This document shows positions 16,004 through 25,533 of a DNA stretch of 37,342 nucleotides, in pieces. Position 1 is the stretch's first letter; every line of letters begins with the position of its first letter. This DNA comes from an uncultured bacterium. Lineage in GTDB: Bacteria; Bacillota_I; Bacilli_A; RF39; UBA660. Where the stretch lies: contig CAMPCD010000009.1 of NCBI GenBank assembly GCA_946643435.1, forward strand, positions 1-37,342, read 5' to 3'. A program made the translations under genes and the position numbers. A model generated the notes under the pieces. The model was not told where the DNA came from, ran no database searches, and saw only the letters and a program-made list of their open reading frames with translations.

Positions 16004-16011
16004 ACTATCAC

Positions 16012-18237
16012 CTATTTAAATATTTTCTTTAATATATTATCCATTTTAGATGAATCGTATTCTAATGCTTTATTATATGCATTCTTGATAAGCTTTTCTT
16101 TACCCTTTTCATCTAAATCTAATATTGTATTAATCTTATCTACTAAATCAGTAGCATCGCCTTGTTTAAATACATATGCATTACGTTTGTTTTCAGCATA
16201 TGATAAAGGCCCTTCATTATTGGATGTAATTGTTAAAGTCTTACATGCAAATGCTTCTAGTCCAACAAGTCCAAGTGATTCACTCTTTCTTTTTGTTGGG
16301 AATACAAATAATTCTAATGAATTATATAAGTAAACTAATTCTTCTCTTGATAAACCATTTAACATGATTATCTTATCTTCTAGTTTATAATCAGTTATTA
16401 ATTTATTTAATATTTTTTCTTCTGATCCACCACCAAGAATTATATACTTATAATTCTTATATTTTTTATCATTAGATAAAATATTAATTGCTTCTACAAA
16501 AGTATCATATCCTTTATCAGTTTCAACTCTTGATACATAACCTATATATTTAGTCTTTTTATCTAATTTTAAATATTCTTTAGCTTCATCTTTATCTATT
16601 TTTCTAAATAGATTAGTATCTACACCACCAGATGGATAAATAATAATCTTATTATCTGGTACATTATAGTTTTCTCTAATAACATTCATATAATGTGAAG
16701 ATGGAACAACTACTTTATATGCATTCTTTAGATACTTAGCTGATTTCTTAATATTCTTTTTATCTCTTTCAGTATCAGCAACTACATCATTACCATGAGC
16801 ATTAAAAACTAACTTAGTTCCTTTACAGAACTTACTAGCAAATACTGCACCACCAGATGAATGAGATATAAAATGAATATATACATAATCATAATTATTA
16901 AATGTTATTTTTATAATTGTAGCTAAATGTAAATAAATATATGCACATAATTTAGCAATAATATTATTATGTTTACCAATTGCTACTCTATCTACATTGT
17001 AGTATAAAGATAATCTATCTTCTACATTCTTAACAAATATACCATATGACTTATTATTCTTATTTGGATACATATTAGATACTACTAATATTTTAGTTCT
17101 ATCATCTTGATTCTTACTTAATAAGAATAATAATGCTATGAATATATAAACTAAATAATTAGTAAATATATTACCTTGGAAGAATGATGCAAAGATCATC
17201 ATCACAAATAATACTAAATGTATGCCTTTAATCTTACTACTTGATAAGATATAAATCATAAATGCTATATATAATATAACTCCTACTATACCAATTGATA
17301 AGATCATATCAACTAAATCAATACCAACTTTTTCATATTTGTTACCAAATATAAATGAATACATCTTATTTTCATTCTTTATATCTTCTACTTTAATCTT
17401 AGTGTCTTTTAATTTATATGAGAATAAATACTTATCAACATTTTCTATATCATAGAAAGTAGTATCATCACTAAAAGCATTATAAATCTTTTCTGTTCTA
17501 TAATTTTGATATTGAGGTATAACAGGTAGAATTATTATTACTGCAGAAGCTAATGTTGCTATCATTAAAGCAATATGAGGTTTTCTCTTGAAATACTTTA
17601 ATAAGCAATATACAACATATACAATTAAAGATGCATATATTGTTTTAGTACCTATAAATAATACAGTAATAATAGTACATATATAGAATAATCCTTTAAT
17701 TATATAATTCTTGCTTTTAGATGCATAATCTAATGCTATAGGCATTAATACAGCTATAATAGGACTAATTATATTTGAACCATAGAATAATCCTATAAAG
17801 CCCTTCTTATACTCAAATGCTAAATCTGCATTAAATCTAAATATATAACTAATTGTTAAAATAAATGCAAATATTAAATATACATATGATATGTATTTTT
17901 GATTAACCCATTTATTATCATAGTTAATAAAGAAGAATACAAACATAGGAAAATATAACATTATTAATATGTCTTTAATACTCTCAATACTATTAACTTG
18001 ATTAACAAAAGTTAGTCCTATAGCTAATAACATAAATATTAGATATCCTATTAACATCTTTCTTTTGATATTATTAATAAATAAATATATGTATGCCAAT
18101 AAAAAGAAAAATGATATTAAGACAAATCCTAATATAGACATATCTATATGTTCTCTTATACCATATGAAATATATAAATATAAAAATGGTATAAACATTA
18201 TAAAAACTAAAATAAAATTATCAATAAACTTTTTCAT
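16012..18237 (-). CDS. Fusion of O-antigen ligase/polymerase-like membrane protein and family 4 glycosyltransferase
   Basis: A 741-residue protein in two parts. Residues 1-378 form about eleven membrane helices with a large outside loop (about 240-310), the layout of the O-antigen ligase/Wzy polymerase family. Residues 380-741 are a GT4 glycosyltransferase: N-terminal ILVVSNMYP (383-391), FNAHGND (478-484), a GYVSR start of the second Rossmann domain (566-570) and the E-x7-E motif with Glu 653 and Glu 661. The DNA reads through without a stop or gap, so the fusion is real. One chain would join sugar addition on the inside with polymer transfer on the outside. It is directly upstream of uppP. 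The sugar and acceptor are unknown. Confidence 0.85.
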   Translation of the reverse strand: MKKFIDNFILVFIMFIPFLYLYISYGIREHIDMSILGFVLISFFFLLAYIYLFINNIKRKMLIGYLIFMLLAIGLTFVNQVNSIESIKDILIMLYFPMFVFFFINYDNKWVNQKYISYVYLIFAFILTISYIFRFNADLAFEYKKGFIGLFYGSNIISPIIAVLMPIALDYASKSKNYIIKGLFYICTIITVLFIGTKTIYASLIVYVVYCLLKYFKRKPHIALMIATLASAVIIILPVIPQYQNYRTEKIYNAFSDDTTFYDIENVDKYLFSYKLKDTKIKVEDIKNENKMYSFIFGNKYEKVGIDLVDMILSIGIVGVILYIAFMIYILSSSKIKGIHLVLFVMMIFASFFQGNIFTNYLVYIFIALLFLLSKNQDDRTKILVVSNMYPNKNNKSYGIFVKNVEDRLSLYYNVDRVAIGKHNNIIAKLCAYIYLHLATIIKITFNNYDYVYIHFISHSSGGAVFASKFCKGTKLVFNAHGNDVVADTERDKKNIKKSAKYLKNAYKVVVPSSHYMNVIRENYNVPDNKIIIYPSGGVDTNLFRKIDKDEAKEYLKLDKKTKYIGYVSRVETDKGYDTFVEAINILSNDKKYKNYKYIILGGGSEEKILNKLITDYKLEDKIIMLNGLSREELVYLYNSLELFVFPTKRKSESLGLVGLEAFACKTLTITSNNEGPLSYAENKRNAYVFKQGDATDLVDKINTILDLDEKGKEKLIKNAYNKALEYDSSKMDNILKKIFK

Positions 18238-18281
18238 ATAATCACTTCTATTATCTATTATAACATTTAATTAATCATAAT

Positions 18282-18311
18282 AAATAAAAAAGTACGAATT
18301 AATTCGTACTT
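18282..18311 (-). terminator. Rho-independent terminator of the ABC exporter operon
   Basis: Stem AAGTACGAA/TTCGTACTT with TTAA loop, followed by TTTTTTATTT on the minus strand; it begins within the permease stop codon. Confidence 0.85.
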
Positions 18312-19734
18312 ATTGATTTTTTATATCTTTCTTATTAAATACTATAATCGAAACAGTTAATAGTACTACAAATGATACTACACTTACTATTATTGATTTA
18401 GTTAAGAATATATCTTTATAAGGACTTATTGCTCCAAATGCAAAATCATTAAATTGATAATTCAATGTAGGAGAATAAGATAAGAATGGGAACTTTTTCA
18501 TAAATATTGCAAATACTTCTTCTGAAATATAAGCACCAAATCCTAAACCTAATGCAAATGCAGCATTAGTAGTTATTACACTCATAGTAAATATAAATAA
18601 CTCTAATAGTATAATTCTAGGTAATGATAATAATGCTGCATATAATGATAATACTATAGTATTCATATACATAGCTTCATGTGTATGATAGTTAAATATT
18701 ACTTGTTTACCTATTATAGTATGAATATCTCCATTAACTAATCCAGCTATAACATTTATTCCTATTTCAATAATAAACATAAATATAACTGATACTGCAA
18801 ATACAGCTATTAGTTTACTTACTAATATCTTTGTTCTTGAGAAAGGTTTAACTAATAATTGTTTAATAGTACCTTTATTAAATTCATCAGCTACATTAGT
18901 AGCACTTAACATAATAATGATTAAAATAACAAAGAATGATAAAGTTTTAAAACCATCAACTAATTCACTCCCTGAAGAATAATCTTTATAATCATTAGTT
19001 AATATTTTATTATCTAACATATATTTAGCAGTTTTATAAGTTGCTTCAGAGTTTCTCTTATCAATAATTTCATTATAATTTAAGAATTTATCATTTTTAT
19101 CTCTAACATCTAAATATTTTGCATGTATGGATGAATATGAATCTAAACTAGATGAAGCATCATTATAAGAGTAAGGTATATTATTATCAATTCTATATTG
19201 GATAGCAACAATGTCATCATTAGCAGCTATACATTCATTACTATTTGGATCACTACAAGCTTCTACTTGTTCTGCTTTAGCTTCTTCCATTTTTGTATTT
19301 ATATACTTAACAGCATCATAGTTATTAATTAATTCAATTGCTTCATCAACTTTTTTCTTTGAAGCTTCAATAGCACTTTCATCAGCTTTACTATAAATCA
19401 AAGTATAGTATTCAAGTTGTGCATCATATAAATCATTACGCACAACATACATTTCTTTAGATTCATTAACTATTTTTTTCTCTTTTATAAAATTAATTTG
19501 TTCTAAACCTGCTTTTGCATGTGCACAATGTTGAATATCTATTGGTTCACCAATATCAACACATGTTTTAAGTTGTTCTTCATATAACATTGTATTCAAA
19601 TCAACAAATGAATTTGTAATGCTCTTATCTAAAATACTCATTAATAATGCACCTGCTAAGGCAATTATTGCTACTACATAAATAGCTTTTTTATGTAGTA
19701 TTTTATACATTTCATTTTTAACAAGACTAATCAA
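18310..19734 (-). CDS. ABC-2 type transporter permease
   Basis: A 474-residue membrane subunit of an ABC exporter. One helix near the N-terminus (about 17-35) is followed by a large extracytoplasmic domain of roughly 220 residues with three to four Cys, then about five helices. This is the layout of ABC-2 permeases such as those for antimicrobial peptides or lipids. The start is a TTG at 19734: AGGAGG lies eight bases before it, and it overlaps the ATPase stop codon by eight bases, giving translational coupling. Cys residues at about 37, 46, 136 and 145 in the outside loop could form disulphides. The substrate is unknown. Confidence 0.82.
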   Translation of the reverse strand: MISLVKNEMYKILHKKAIYVVAIIALAGALLMSILDKSITNSFVDLNTMLYEEQLKTCVDIGEPIDIQHCAHAKAGLEQINFIKEKKIVNESKEMYVVRNDLYDAQLEYYTLIYSKADESAIEASKKKVDEAIELINNYDAVKYINTKMEEAKAEQVEACSDPNSNECIAANDDIVAIQYRIDNNIPYSYNDASSSLDSYSSIHAKYLDVRDKNDKFLNYNEIIDKRNSEATYKTAKYMLDNKILTNDYKDYSSGSELVDGFKTLSFFVILIIIMLSATNVADEFNKGTIKQLLVKPFSRTKILVSKLIAVFAVSVIFMFIIEIGINVIAGLVNGDIHTIIGKQVIFNYHTHEAMYMNTIVLSLYAALLSLPRIILLELFIFTMSVITTNAAFALGLGFGAYISEEVFAIFMKKFPFLSYSPTLNYQFNDFAFGAISPYKDIFLTKSIIVSVVSFVVLLTVSIIVFNKKDIKNQ

Positions 19735-20632
19735 TTTTATTACCTCCTGTCACACTAATAAAGGCATCTTCTAATGTCATTTCTTCCATTACTACTTGAT
19801 ATATTTGATATTTATTCTCAATTAATTTAGTAATAATACCAGTTATTTCATCTTTTTCTACATATACCTCTATTGAATCATCATCAATTATTTTAACCTT
19901 TTTACCTAATAATTTAGATATACCTTTAGATGTATTTAAATCAATCTTAAATGTTGTTTCATTTAATTTCTTTAATTCTTTAACTGATGTTGATTTTATT
20001 ACTTTACCATTTTGAATAATACATGTGTTAGTAACAAAACTTTCTAGTTCAGATAAATTATGTGAAGATATTAATATAGCTATCTTATCTTCTTTAGCTA
20101 ATTTAACTAATAGTTCTCTCATTTCTTTAATACCTTCAGGATCAAGTCCATTTGTTGGTTCATCAAGTATTAATACATTTGGTTTAGGTAATAAAGCAGC
20201 AGCTATACCTAATCTTTGTCTCATACCTAAAGAATATTTAGATACTTTATCGTCTATTCTTTTTTCTAGACCAACTAGCTTAATTATTTTATTAATATCT
20301 TCTTCTTTAATTCCTTTATAATAATTAGCTATTAACTTTAGGTTTTGTCTACCAGTTAAATACATATATAAATCAGGAGATTCAACTATAGCTCCAACAG
20401 ATGTCATAGCCTTGTTGAAATCCTTCTTAACATCATATCCATTGATAATGACTTCACCTGAATCAATTGATTGTAATCCAAGTATTAACTTAATAGTAGT
20501 AGTTTTACCAGCTCCATTAGGTCCAATGAAACCTAATATCTCACCTTCATTGATTGTAAAACTTACATTATGTAGTACTTGTTTCTTACCAAATGATTTA
20601 TTGATATTCTTTACTTCCAATAAACTTTTCAT
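19727..20632 (-). CDS. ABC transporter ATP-binding protein (BcrA-like)
   Basis: A 301-residue ATPase that powers the exporter encoded just downstream. It shows Walker A GPNGAGKTT (37-45), the Q-loop region IVESPDLY (82-89), signature YSLGMRQR (133-140), Walker B VLILDEP (153-159) and the switch His 191. The VESP Q-loop and SLGMRQR signature are typical of the bacitracin/lantibiotic-type (BcrA, DrrA-like) branch. A C-terminal accessory domain of about 80 residues follows. Ribosome site AGGTGG precedes the ATG. It forms a two-gene unit with the permease and is preceded by the terminator of the zinc-ribbon cassette. Confidence 0.93.
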   Translation of the reverse strand: MKSLLEVKNINKSFGKKQVLHNVSFTINEGEILGFIGPNGAGKTTTIKLILGLQSIDSGEVIINGYDVKKDFNKAMTSVGAIVESPDLYMYLTGRQNLKLIANYYKGIKEEDINKIIKLVGLEKRIDDKVSKYSLGMRQRLGIAAALLPKPNVLILDEPTNGLDPEGIKEMRELLVKLAKEDKIAILISSHNLSELESFVTNTCIIQNGKVIKSTSVKELKKLNETTFKIDLNTSKGISKLLGKKVKIIDDDSIEVYVEKDEITGIITKLIENKYQIYQVVMEEMTLEDAFISVTGGNKID

Positions 20633-20667
20633 TTTACCACCTAGTATTAGTTATAGCATATTATAAT

Positions 20668-20701
20668 AAAAAAATAAATAGTTAGGATAAACTAACTATT
20701 T
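20668..20701 (-). terminator. Rho-independent terminator closing the radical SAM cassette
   Basis: Stem AAATAGTTAG/CTAACTATTT, six-base loop, then ATTTTTTTATT on the minus strand. The stop codon of the zinc-ribbon gene lies inside. Confidence 0.85.
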
Positions 20702-21727
20702 ATATAAATACCATTCTTGATTATAATTATTTTCTGTATCACAATACTTACACTTATCACTTGTAACATCAATTGATGCTCCACAGTTATGGCAATTAAT
20801 TACATTAATTTCACCATCTTTTGTATATTTAATAGGTTTTGTACTTCTTCTAAATACTAAATGTTTAGTTTTATTTTGTACAAATAATCTATTTTTTTCA
20901 TATTTAACTTCTCTCATTAATACATCAGTTGATAAATATAAACTACCAGCATCTTCAGCTAATTTAAAGTTGCTATAATCGATAATATCATAGTCAATTA
21001 TTGAACATTTATTATCTACATAATATAGTTTATCTAATTCCGAATGAAGATTATTATAGAATGTATTATAAGCAATATTTCTTCTTTCTAAATCTTCCCA
21101 TACTTTTCTATCTGATTTATTAATAACTTCTTTCTTTATTCTAATTGGTAATAATACTATAAAAGCATCTACTAAATAGAATATAAAGAATAATACTAAT
21201 GCTATACCTAAGGCTACTCCAGATGCTTTTAATATATCAAACATATTAAAAGTTCTACTTACCTTATGAAAATAATAAAAGGATATAGCAAATGAAACAA
21301 ATAAATCAAGTAATAAAGTAAAAATAATATACTTATTATTATGTAATACTAAATCATATGTATTCTTACTTCCTAAATCTTTATTCTTATAATCTAAATT
21401 AAAATGAGAACCACAGAAAGGACATCTTTCAATACTTTCTGTTATTTTAGTTATCATTCTACAGTTAGGACAATCATAAGTTTTACCTACTTGCTCACCT
21501 TTAATAAAGGCATATTCTATTCTAGGATCAAATCCATATAATCTCTTTTTAAAGGAATTATTAACATAGTAGTCTTTTTCTACTATAATTCCTCTTGTTA
21601 AATCTTCATTTTTTGTACCATTTGAATTTTTTTCGTATTTGTTATCACCATCAGAATAAATAGTTTTAATATTTATATTGAATTCTTTTAGTCTATTCTC
21701 ATGATTCCTATCACTTATTAAACTCAT
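20696..21727 (-). CDS. Membrane protein with two zinc ribbons
   Basis: A 343-residue protein. A CPNC/CPFC zinc ribbon (Cys 86, 89, 102, 105) is followed by two membrane helices (about 133-153 and 167-193), a soluble segment, and a second ribbon CHNC/CKYC (Cys 312, 315, 326, 329) with a short WYL tail. The region 205-300 together with the terminal ribbon resembles the Tim44-like zinc-ribbon membrane proteins of Bacillota, but this is only an impression. Both ribbons would be cytoplasmic if the two helices form a hairpin. It is the last gene of the cassette, nine bases after the poly-Asn gene, with AGGTGAT as ribosome site. Its role beside the radical SAM enzyme is unknown. Confidence 0.78.
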   Translation of the reverse strand: MSLISDRNHENRLKEFNINIKTIYSDGDNKYEKNSNGTKNEDLTRGIIVEKDYYVNNSFKKRLYGFDPRIEYAFIKGEQVGKTYDCPNCRMITKITESIERCPFCGSHFNLDYKNKDLGSKNTYDLVLHNNKYIIFTLLLDLFVSFAISFYYFHKVSRTFNMFDILKASGVALGIALVLFFIFYLVDAFIVLLPIRIKKEVINKSDRKVWEDLERRNIAYNTFYNNLHSELDKLYYVDNKCSIIDYDIIDYSNFKLAEDAGSLYLSTDVLMREVKYEKNRLFVQNKTKHLVFRRSTKPIKYTKDGEINVINCHNCGASIDVTSDKCKYCDTENNYNQEWYLYK

Positions 21728-21736
21728 TTAAATCAC

Positions 21737-22141
21737 CTAGTTATTATTGTTATTGTTATTGTTGTTATTATTGTTATTATTGTTGTTATTATTATTTGTG
21801 CTTGATCCAGATGAACTAGAATATCCTCCTGATCTTGTACTTGTAGATATATAATGAGATACTACATGGTCTCCTGTCTCATCTATTCTATATCCATCGA
21901 ATGAAATACCATTATATTGAGAAACTTTACTAGATACTCCTATAGACTCTACTAAACTATTTTGAGCTTTATATAGTTTAATTGCAGCCTTAGTAGCTAA
22001 CATGAAACTATTTGGAGTAGAAACTAAGAATTCATAGATATGATTTAATTGTTCATCAGTTAAATAATAATATTTAGCCAAATTATAAACAGCCCTTTTT
22101 GTCTTTAATTCCTTAAATGTTTTAGCTTTATCACTTATCAT
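21737..22141 (-). CDS. Protein with 19-residue poly-Asn C-terminus, candidate radical SAM substrate
   Basis: A 134-residue protein with no family that I recognise. Residues 1-75 look helical and basic (leader-like). Residues 76-99 are mixed, 100-115 are rich in Ser, Gly and Tyr (RSGGYSSSSGSST), and 116-134 are nothing but Asn. The Asn codons are eleven AAT and eight AAC in irregular order, so the tract is not a pure single-triplet repeat. No signal peptide, no Cys. Its ATG overlaps the stop codon of the radical SAM gene (ATGA) with GAGGAAG before it, so it is translated together with that enzyme. A leader plus low-complexity tail beside a SPASM enzyme fits a modified-peptide precursor, but that is inference. 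Confidence 0.75.
   Translation of the reverse strand: MISDKAKTFKELKTKRAVYNLAKYYYLTDEQLNHIYEFLVSTPNSFMLATKAAIKLYKAQNSLVESIGVSSKVSQYNGISFDGYRIDETGDHVVSHYISTSTRSGGYSSSSGSSTNNNNNNNNNNNNNNNNNNN
21740..21796 (-). repeat. AAY trinucleotide tract encoding 19 Asn
   Basis: 57 bases of unbroken AAT/AAC triplets on the minus strand, ending directly at the TAG stop. The order of the two codons is mixed. It is a likely site of length variation between strains. Confidence 0.9.
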
Positions 22142-23877
22142 AATTCTTCCTCCTCTAGTATATTAAACTCAATATTTTGGAATGGTAGATTAATAGCTTG
22201 CATATGATAATATGCATTATTCTTTTGTTTAGTATAATGATAATCTCTTAATGCAGAAGTAGTAAAGAATAAATTATTAGGATTATCTTTATCTAAGTCA
22301 CATAAATATAATTTCAAGACATCAGATATATCAACTTTATAATATCCTTTTTTATCACTTTTATTCTTCTTTATAACTCCTTCATATATTTGATGAGTCA
22401 TTACATGTCTTTGTTTTGTTCTACCTTCATCACCATATGTTATTAAATCTCCTGATAATAACATCATATATAACGAGTTATTATTAGGATAATCACATAC
22501 ATATGTAAATATATCATCTTTCATATATAATTCAATAGATGATTCCTTAGATATATAAACTATATCCCTTACCTTTTTAAGTATTTGAGATTGTAATTTA
22601 TACTCTATTCCATCTATTTTAAGTATAAACAATTCATCATCATATATACCTTTTAGATTAGCATCTTTACTTATTATTTCTTCTAAAGATGGATAATCTT
22701 TTTGTTCTTTTGGATAATATTTATCCATCAAAGATGGATGAACATCATGTAGATAATAATATGTTGATTCTTCTACATTATTATCTGGTTCATATCCTCT
22801 TAATTTATATAATTCTTGTTGTAACTTACATGTATATGATTTATTACTCTTATATACATTTTTAACAAAAGGACATCCAGTCTTACATAAATAAAGATAA
22901 GGACATTTAGCACATGTAGGATTAAAACCAACTCTATTATGTGCTTTTAATATTTGTTCTTTAGCTTTATTTAATATTTCTTCTACTGTATTATCATATA
23001 TATTTCCATAGTAGAAATCTTTGTTCTTTTGACCTCTTACACAAGAATAAATATCACCATTTTTTTCAAGTAAGAAAAACTTCTCACCACAATTGGTACA
23101 ATTAGTGCAATAATCTGGTCCAAACTCATTAAACCATGCACCATTTACTCCAACATCTAAATCTGTACCATCAAATTCTTTATGCATTCTTTTAAAGAAT
23201 TTTACTTGTTCAGTTTCGTTCATATGATGAAGTATTCCATTGGAATTATAATCAAAACCTATCATGAAATTAAAATCATTCATATTTAATGTTGTATTTT
23301 TATTTAACCATTTTATATCTTCAATTATTTCATCTATTCTTTCATAATGTTCTTTAAATATAGTTGCAGATACTTTTCTTTTATTAGGTAAATCATCTAA
23401 TAATTTAATATTATTAATGATTTTATCTAATGTCTTTTTATTACCTTTAGTTACTCTATATTCATCATGTAATGATAAAGGTAAATCTAAACTACCAGAT
23501 ATAGAAACATTATATTTCTTTATAGTATCTATATGCTTATCTATTGAATATAAATTAGTCTTGATATGAGGATCACCTATTTTAAATCCATGAGATGATA
23601 TTAAAGCATTATTCTTTTTATAATAATCACTTATGAATTTTATAATACCTTCAAAATCATCATGAGATAAACAAGTTACTTCTCCACCATGTAATGATAT
23701 ATTAAATGGATATACATTACTTTTATTAAATTTATTAACTGCATATTTTAATGTATCAATTACTTTTTTATCAGACTTTAAATCTACTGTATTATCTTCA
23801 AGATAGCAATACTTGCATGCCATATTACATGCAAGTGTAGGAACATATAGAAGATGAATAAATTTATAATCTTCCAT
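22138..23877 (-). CDS. Radical SAM/SPASM domain enzyme with C-terminal extension
   Basis: A 579-residue enzyme. The radical SAM cluster is CNMACKYC (Cys 17, 21, 24), and GGEVT (64-68) takes the place of the usual GGEP SAM-binding loop. A SPASM domain follows, with Cys 257, 260, 263, 279, 322, 325, 331, 335 and 350, enough for auxiliary Fe-S clusters. Such enzymes modify peptides or proteins (thioethers, epimers, C-C bonds) or mature sulfatases. Residues 360-579 are an extra domain that I do not recognise. The ATG at 23877 is used because AGGGTGG precedes it; a GTG at 23886 lies within that site. It follows the LRR gene by ten bases and overlaps the poly-Asn gene by four. No sulfatase gene is in view. 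Confidence 0.9.
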   Translation of the reverse strand: MEDYKFIHLLYVPTLACNMACKYCYLEDNTVDLKSDKKVIDTLKYAVNKFNKSNVYPFNISLHGGEVTCLSHDDFEGIIKFISDYYKKNNALISSHGFKIGDPHIKTNLYSIDKHIDTIKKYNVSISGSLDLPLSLHDEYRVTKGNKKTLDKIINNIKLLDDLPNKRKVSATIFKEHYERIDEIIEDIKWLNKNTTLNMNDFNFMIGFDYNSNGILHHMNETEQVKFFKRMHKEFDGTDLDVGVNGAWFNEFGPDYCTNCTNCGEKFFLLEKNGDIYSCVRGQKNKDFYYGNIYDNTVEEILNKAKEQILKAHNRVGFNPTCAKCPYLYLCKTGCPFVKNVYKSNKSYTCKLQQELYKLRGYEPDNNVEESTYYYLHDVHPSLMDKYYPKEQKDYPSLEEIISKDANLKGIYDDELFILKIDGIEYKLQSQILKKVRDIVYISKESSIELYMKDDIFTYVCDYPNNNSLYMMLLSGDLITYGDEGRTKQRHVMTHQIYEGVIKKNKSDKKGYYKVDISDVLKLYLCDLDKDNPNNLFFTTSALRDYHYTKQKNNAYYHMQAINLPFQNIEFNILEEEEL

Positions 23878-23887
23878 TAAAACCACC

Positions 23888-25480
23888 CTATCTATATTTT
23901 ACTTTTGTTGGACTATCCTTAAATACTTTTTCTCCTAAATTAGTTCCTTCAGGAATTGTTATTGTTGTTAACAATTTACATTCCCTAAAAGCTGAATCTT
24001 CAATACTTGTAACAGTTGAAGGAATATTTACATTAGTTAATTTAGAACAATTTCTAAATGCTCTTTCACCTATTCTTGTTACACCTTCAGGTATATCTAT
24101 TGATGTTATAGCTGTATTTCTAAATGTGCTAGCTTTTATTTCAGTAATATTTTTGGATAATTTTACTTTTTCTAAATTACGACAATTTTCGAATACATGA
24201 GCACTTATTTTAGTTACTGAATCAGGTATACTAATACTTTGTATCAATGTTCCTTCAAATGCTGATTCAGATATTTCTTCTAATCCTTCATTTAAATTAA
24301 TATTCATTAAAGTAGAATATTCAAATGCACTTGGTCCAATTTTCTTTATTGTTGTAGGAAGAGTAATATTTGTTATTGCTGTATTAGCAAATGCTTTTTC
24401 ATGTATTTGAGTAACGCCTTCTTCTAGATTCATATATTTAATCCTAGTATTATAGAAAGCATATCCACCTACTTCTTTTTTAATAGATGTTTCACCTATA
24501 TTTTCAAGACTAGTACATCCATCAAATGCATGACCACCTATTGTATCTAATTCCTTAGGTAATTCAACCATAACTAAGGATGTATCTCCTTGGAATGTAG
24601 ATCCATGTATTTCTTTTACCTTTTCAGGTATAGTAATATAAACTAAACTTGTACAATTTTGGAAAGCAGATCCACCTAATTCAGTTAAATTTTCAGGTAA
24701 TTCTATAGTTTCAAGATTAACATCATTTTGGAAAGCTTTACCTCTAATAGATGTAATAGTATTTGGTAATTTAACAGATTTTATTTGAGGTAAATTTCTA
24801 AATACATTACCTCTTATTTCTACAACTGGTTCACCTTTATATTCTGATGGCACTTCTATATTTTCAGGTAAATTAGATCCAACATAATATCTTAAGGCAT
24901 AACCACCATTTGTTTTTTCATATATAAATGTTTCATGATTAAAGGCTATATATGGAATAAAAAATAAACCAATTATTATAAGTATTCTACCTAATATAAA
25001 AGGTATTCTATTTACTTTTCTTTGAATCATAGAGTTAATAATATATTCCATGTTTTCATCTTCTCTTGCTTGGAATTGTTTATATATACTCTTTTTTAAA
25101 TTATATCTAGTTACCATGATAATAGCTGGAATAATAGTTGCAAACATTAATAATCCTGCAATAACATCATTTATTCTAAACATAAGCATCATATTAGCAA
25201 TAAAGAATATAACACCAACTATTAAGCCTAGTATGCTTTTCTTTATTTCTACTTCCATTGTAGAATCAAACATACCATAACCTTGTTGTTTTAATTCTTC
25301 AGTAATAACTTCATTAGCTAATTTGTTAATACTTTGATTATACATTTCAGGAGTATTTGCAAAACCTTCTTTTTCAGTAATTATTACATTTCCAAAAGGA
25401 TTATTAATTTCATTTCCTTTTTTGATAATTGTTCTTACAATTAAAAAGAATATTACTGCAGTAAATAGAAAACCAATCAT
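23888..25480 (-). CDS. Membrane-anchored BspA-type leucine-rich repeat protein
   Basis: A 530-residue protein. There is one N-terminal helix (about 2-16), two helices near 70-115 and another near 160-185. About 14 LRR_5/BspA-type repeats of roughly 23 residues then cover 195-525, each with an A-F or similar pair (for example GSAFQNCTSLVYITIP). The repeats should lie outside the membrane; in this family they bind host or bacterial surface proteins. It opens a four-gene operon with the radical SAM enzyme, poly-Asn protein and zinc-ribbon protein. The ribosome site is GGTGAT before the ATG at 25480. An extended -10 (TGATAAAAT) lies about 20 bases upstream. Whether it is a target, receptor or anchor for the cassette is unknown. 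Confidence 0.85.
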   Translation of the reverse strand: MIGFLFTAVIFFLIVRTIIKKGNEINNPFGNVIITEKEGFANTPEMYNQSINKLANEVITEELKQQGYGMFDSTMEVEIKKSILGLIVGVIFFIANMMLMFRINDVIAGLLMFATIIPAIIMVTRYNLKKSIYKQFQAREDENMEYIINSMIQRKVNRIPFILGRILIIIGLFFIPYIAFNHETFIYEKTNGGYALRYYVGSNLPENIEVPSEYKGEPVVEIRGNVFRNLPQIKSVKLPNTITSIRGKAFQNDVNLETIELPENLTELGGSAFQNCTSLVYITIPEKVKEIHGSTFQGDTSLVMVELPKELDTIGGHAFDGCTSLENIGETSIKKEVGGYAFYNTRIKYMNLEEGVTQIHEKAFANTAITNITLPTTIKKIGPSAFEYSTLMNINLNEGLEEISESAFEGTLIQSISIPDSVTKISAHVFENCRNLEKVKLSKNITEIKASTFRNTAITSIDIPEGVTRIGERAFRNCSKLTNVNIPSTVTSIEDSAFRECKLLTTITIPEGTNLGEKVFKDSPTKVKYR

Positions 25481-25533
25481 ATTATCACCATATTAATTTT
25501 ATCATAAATAGGTATAATAAAAAATAATATTCA

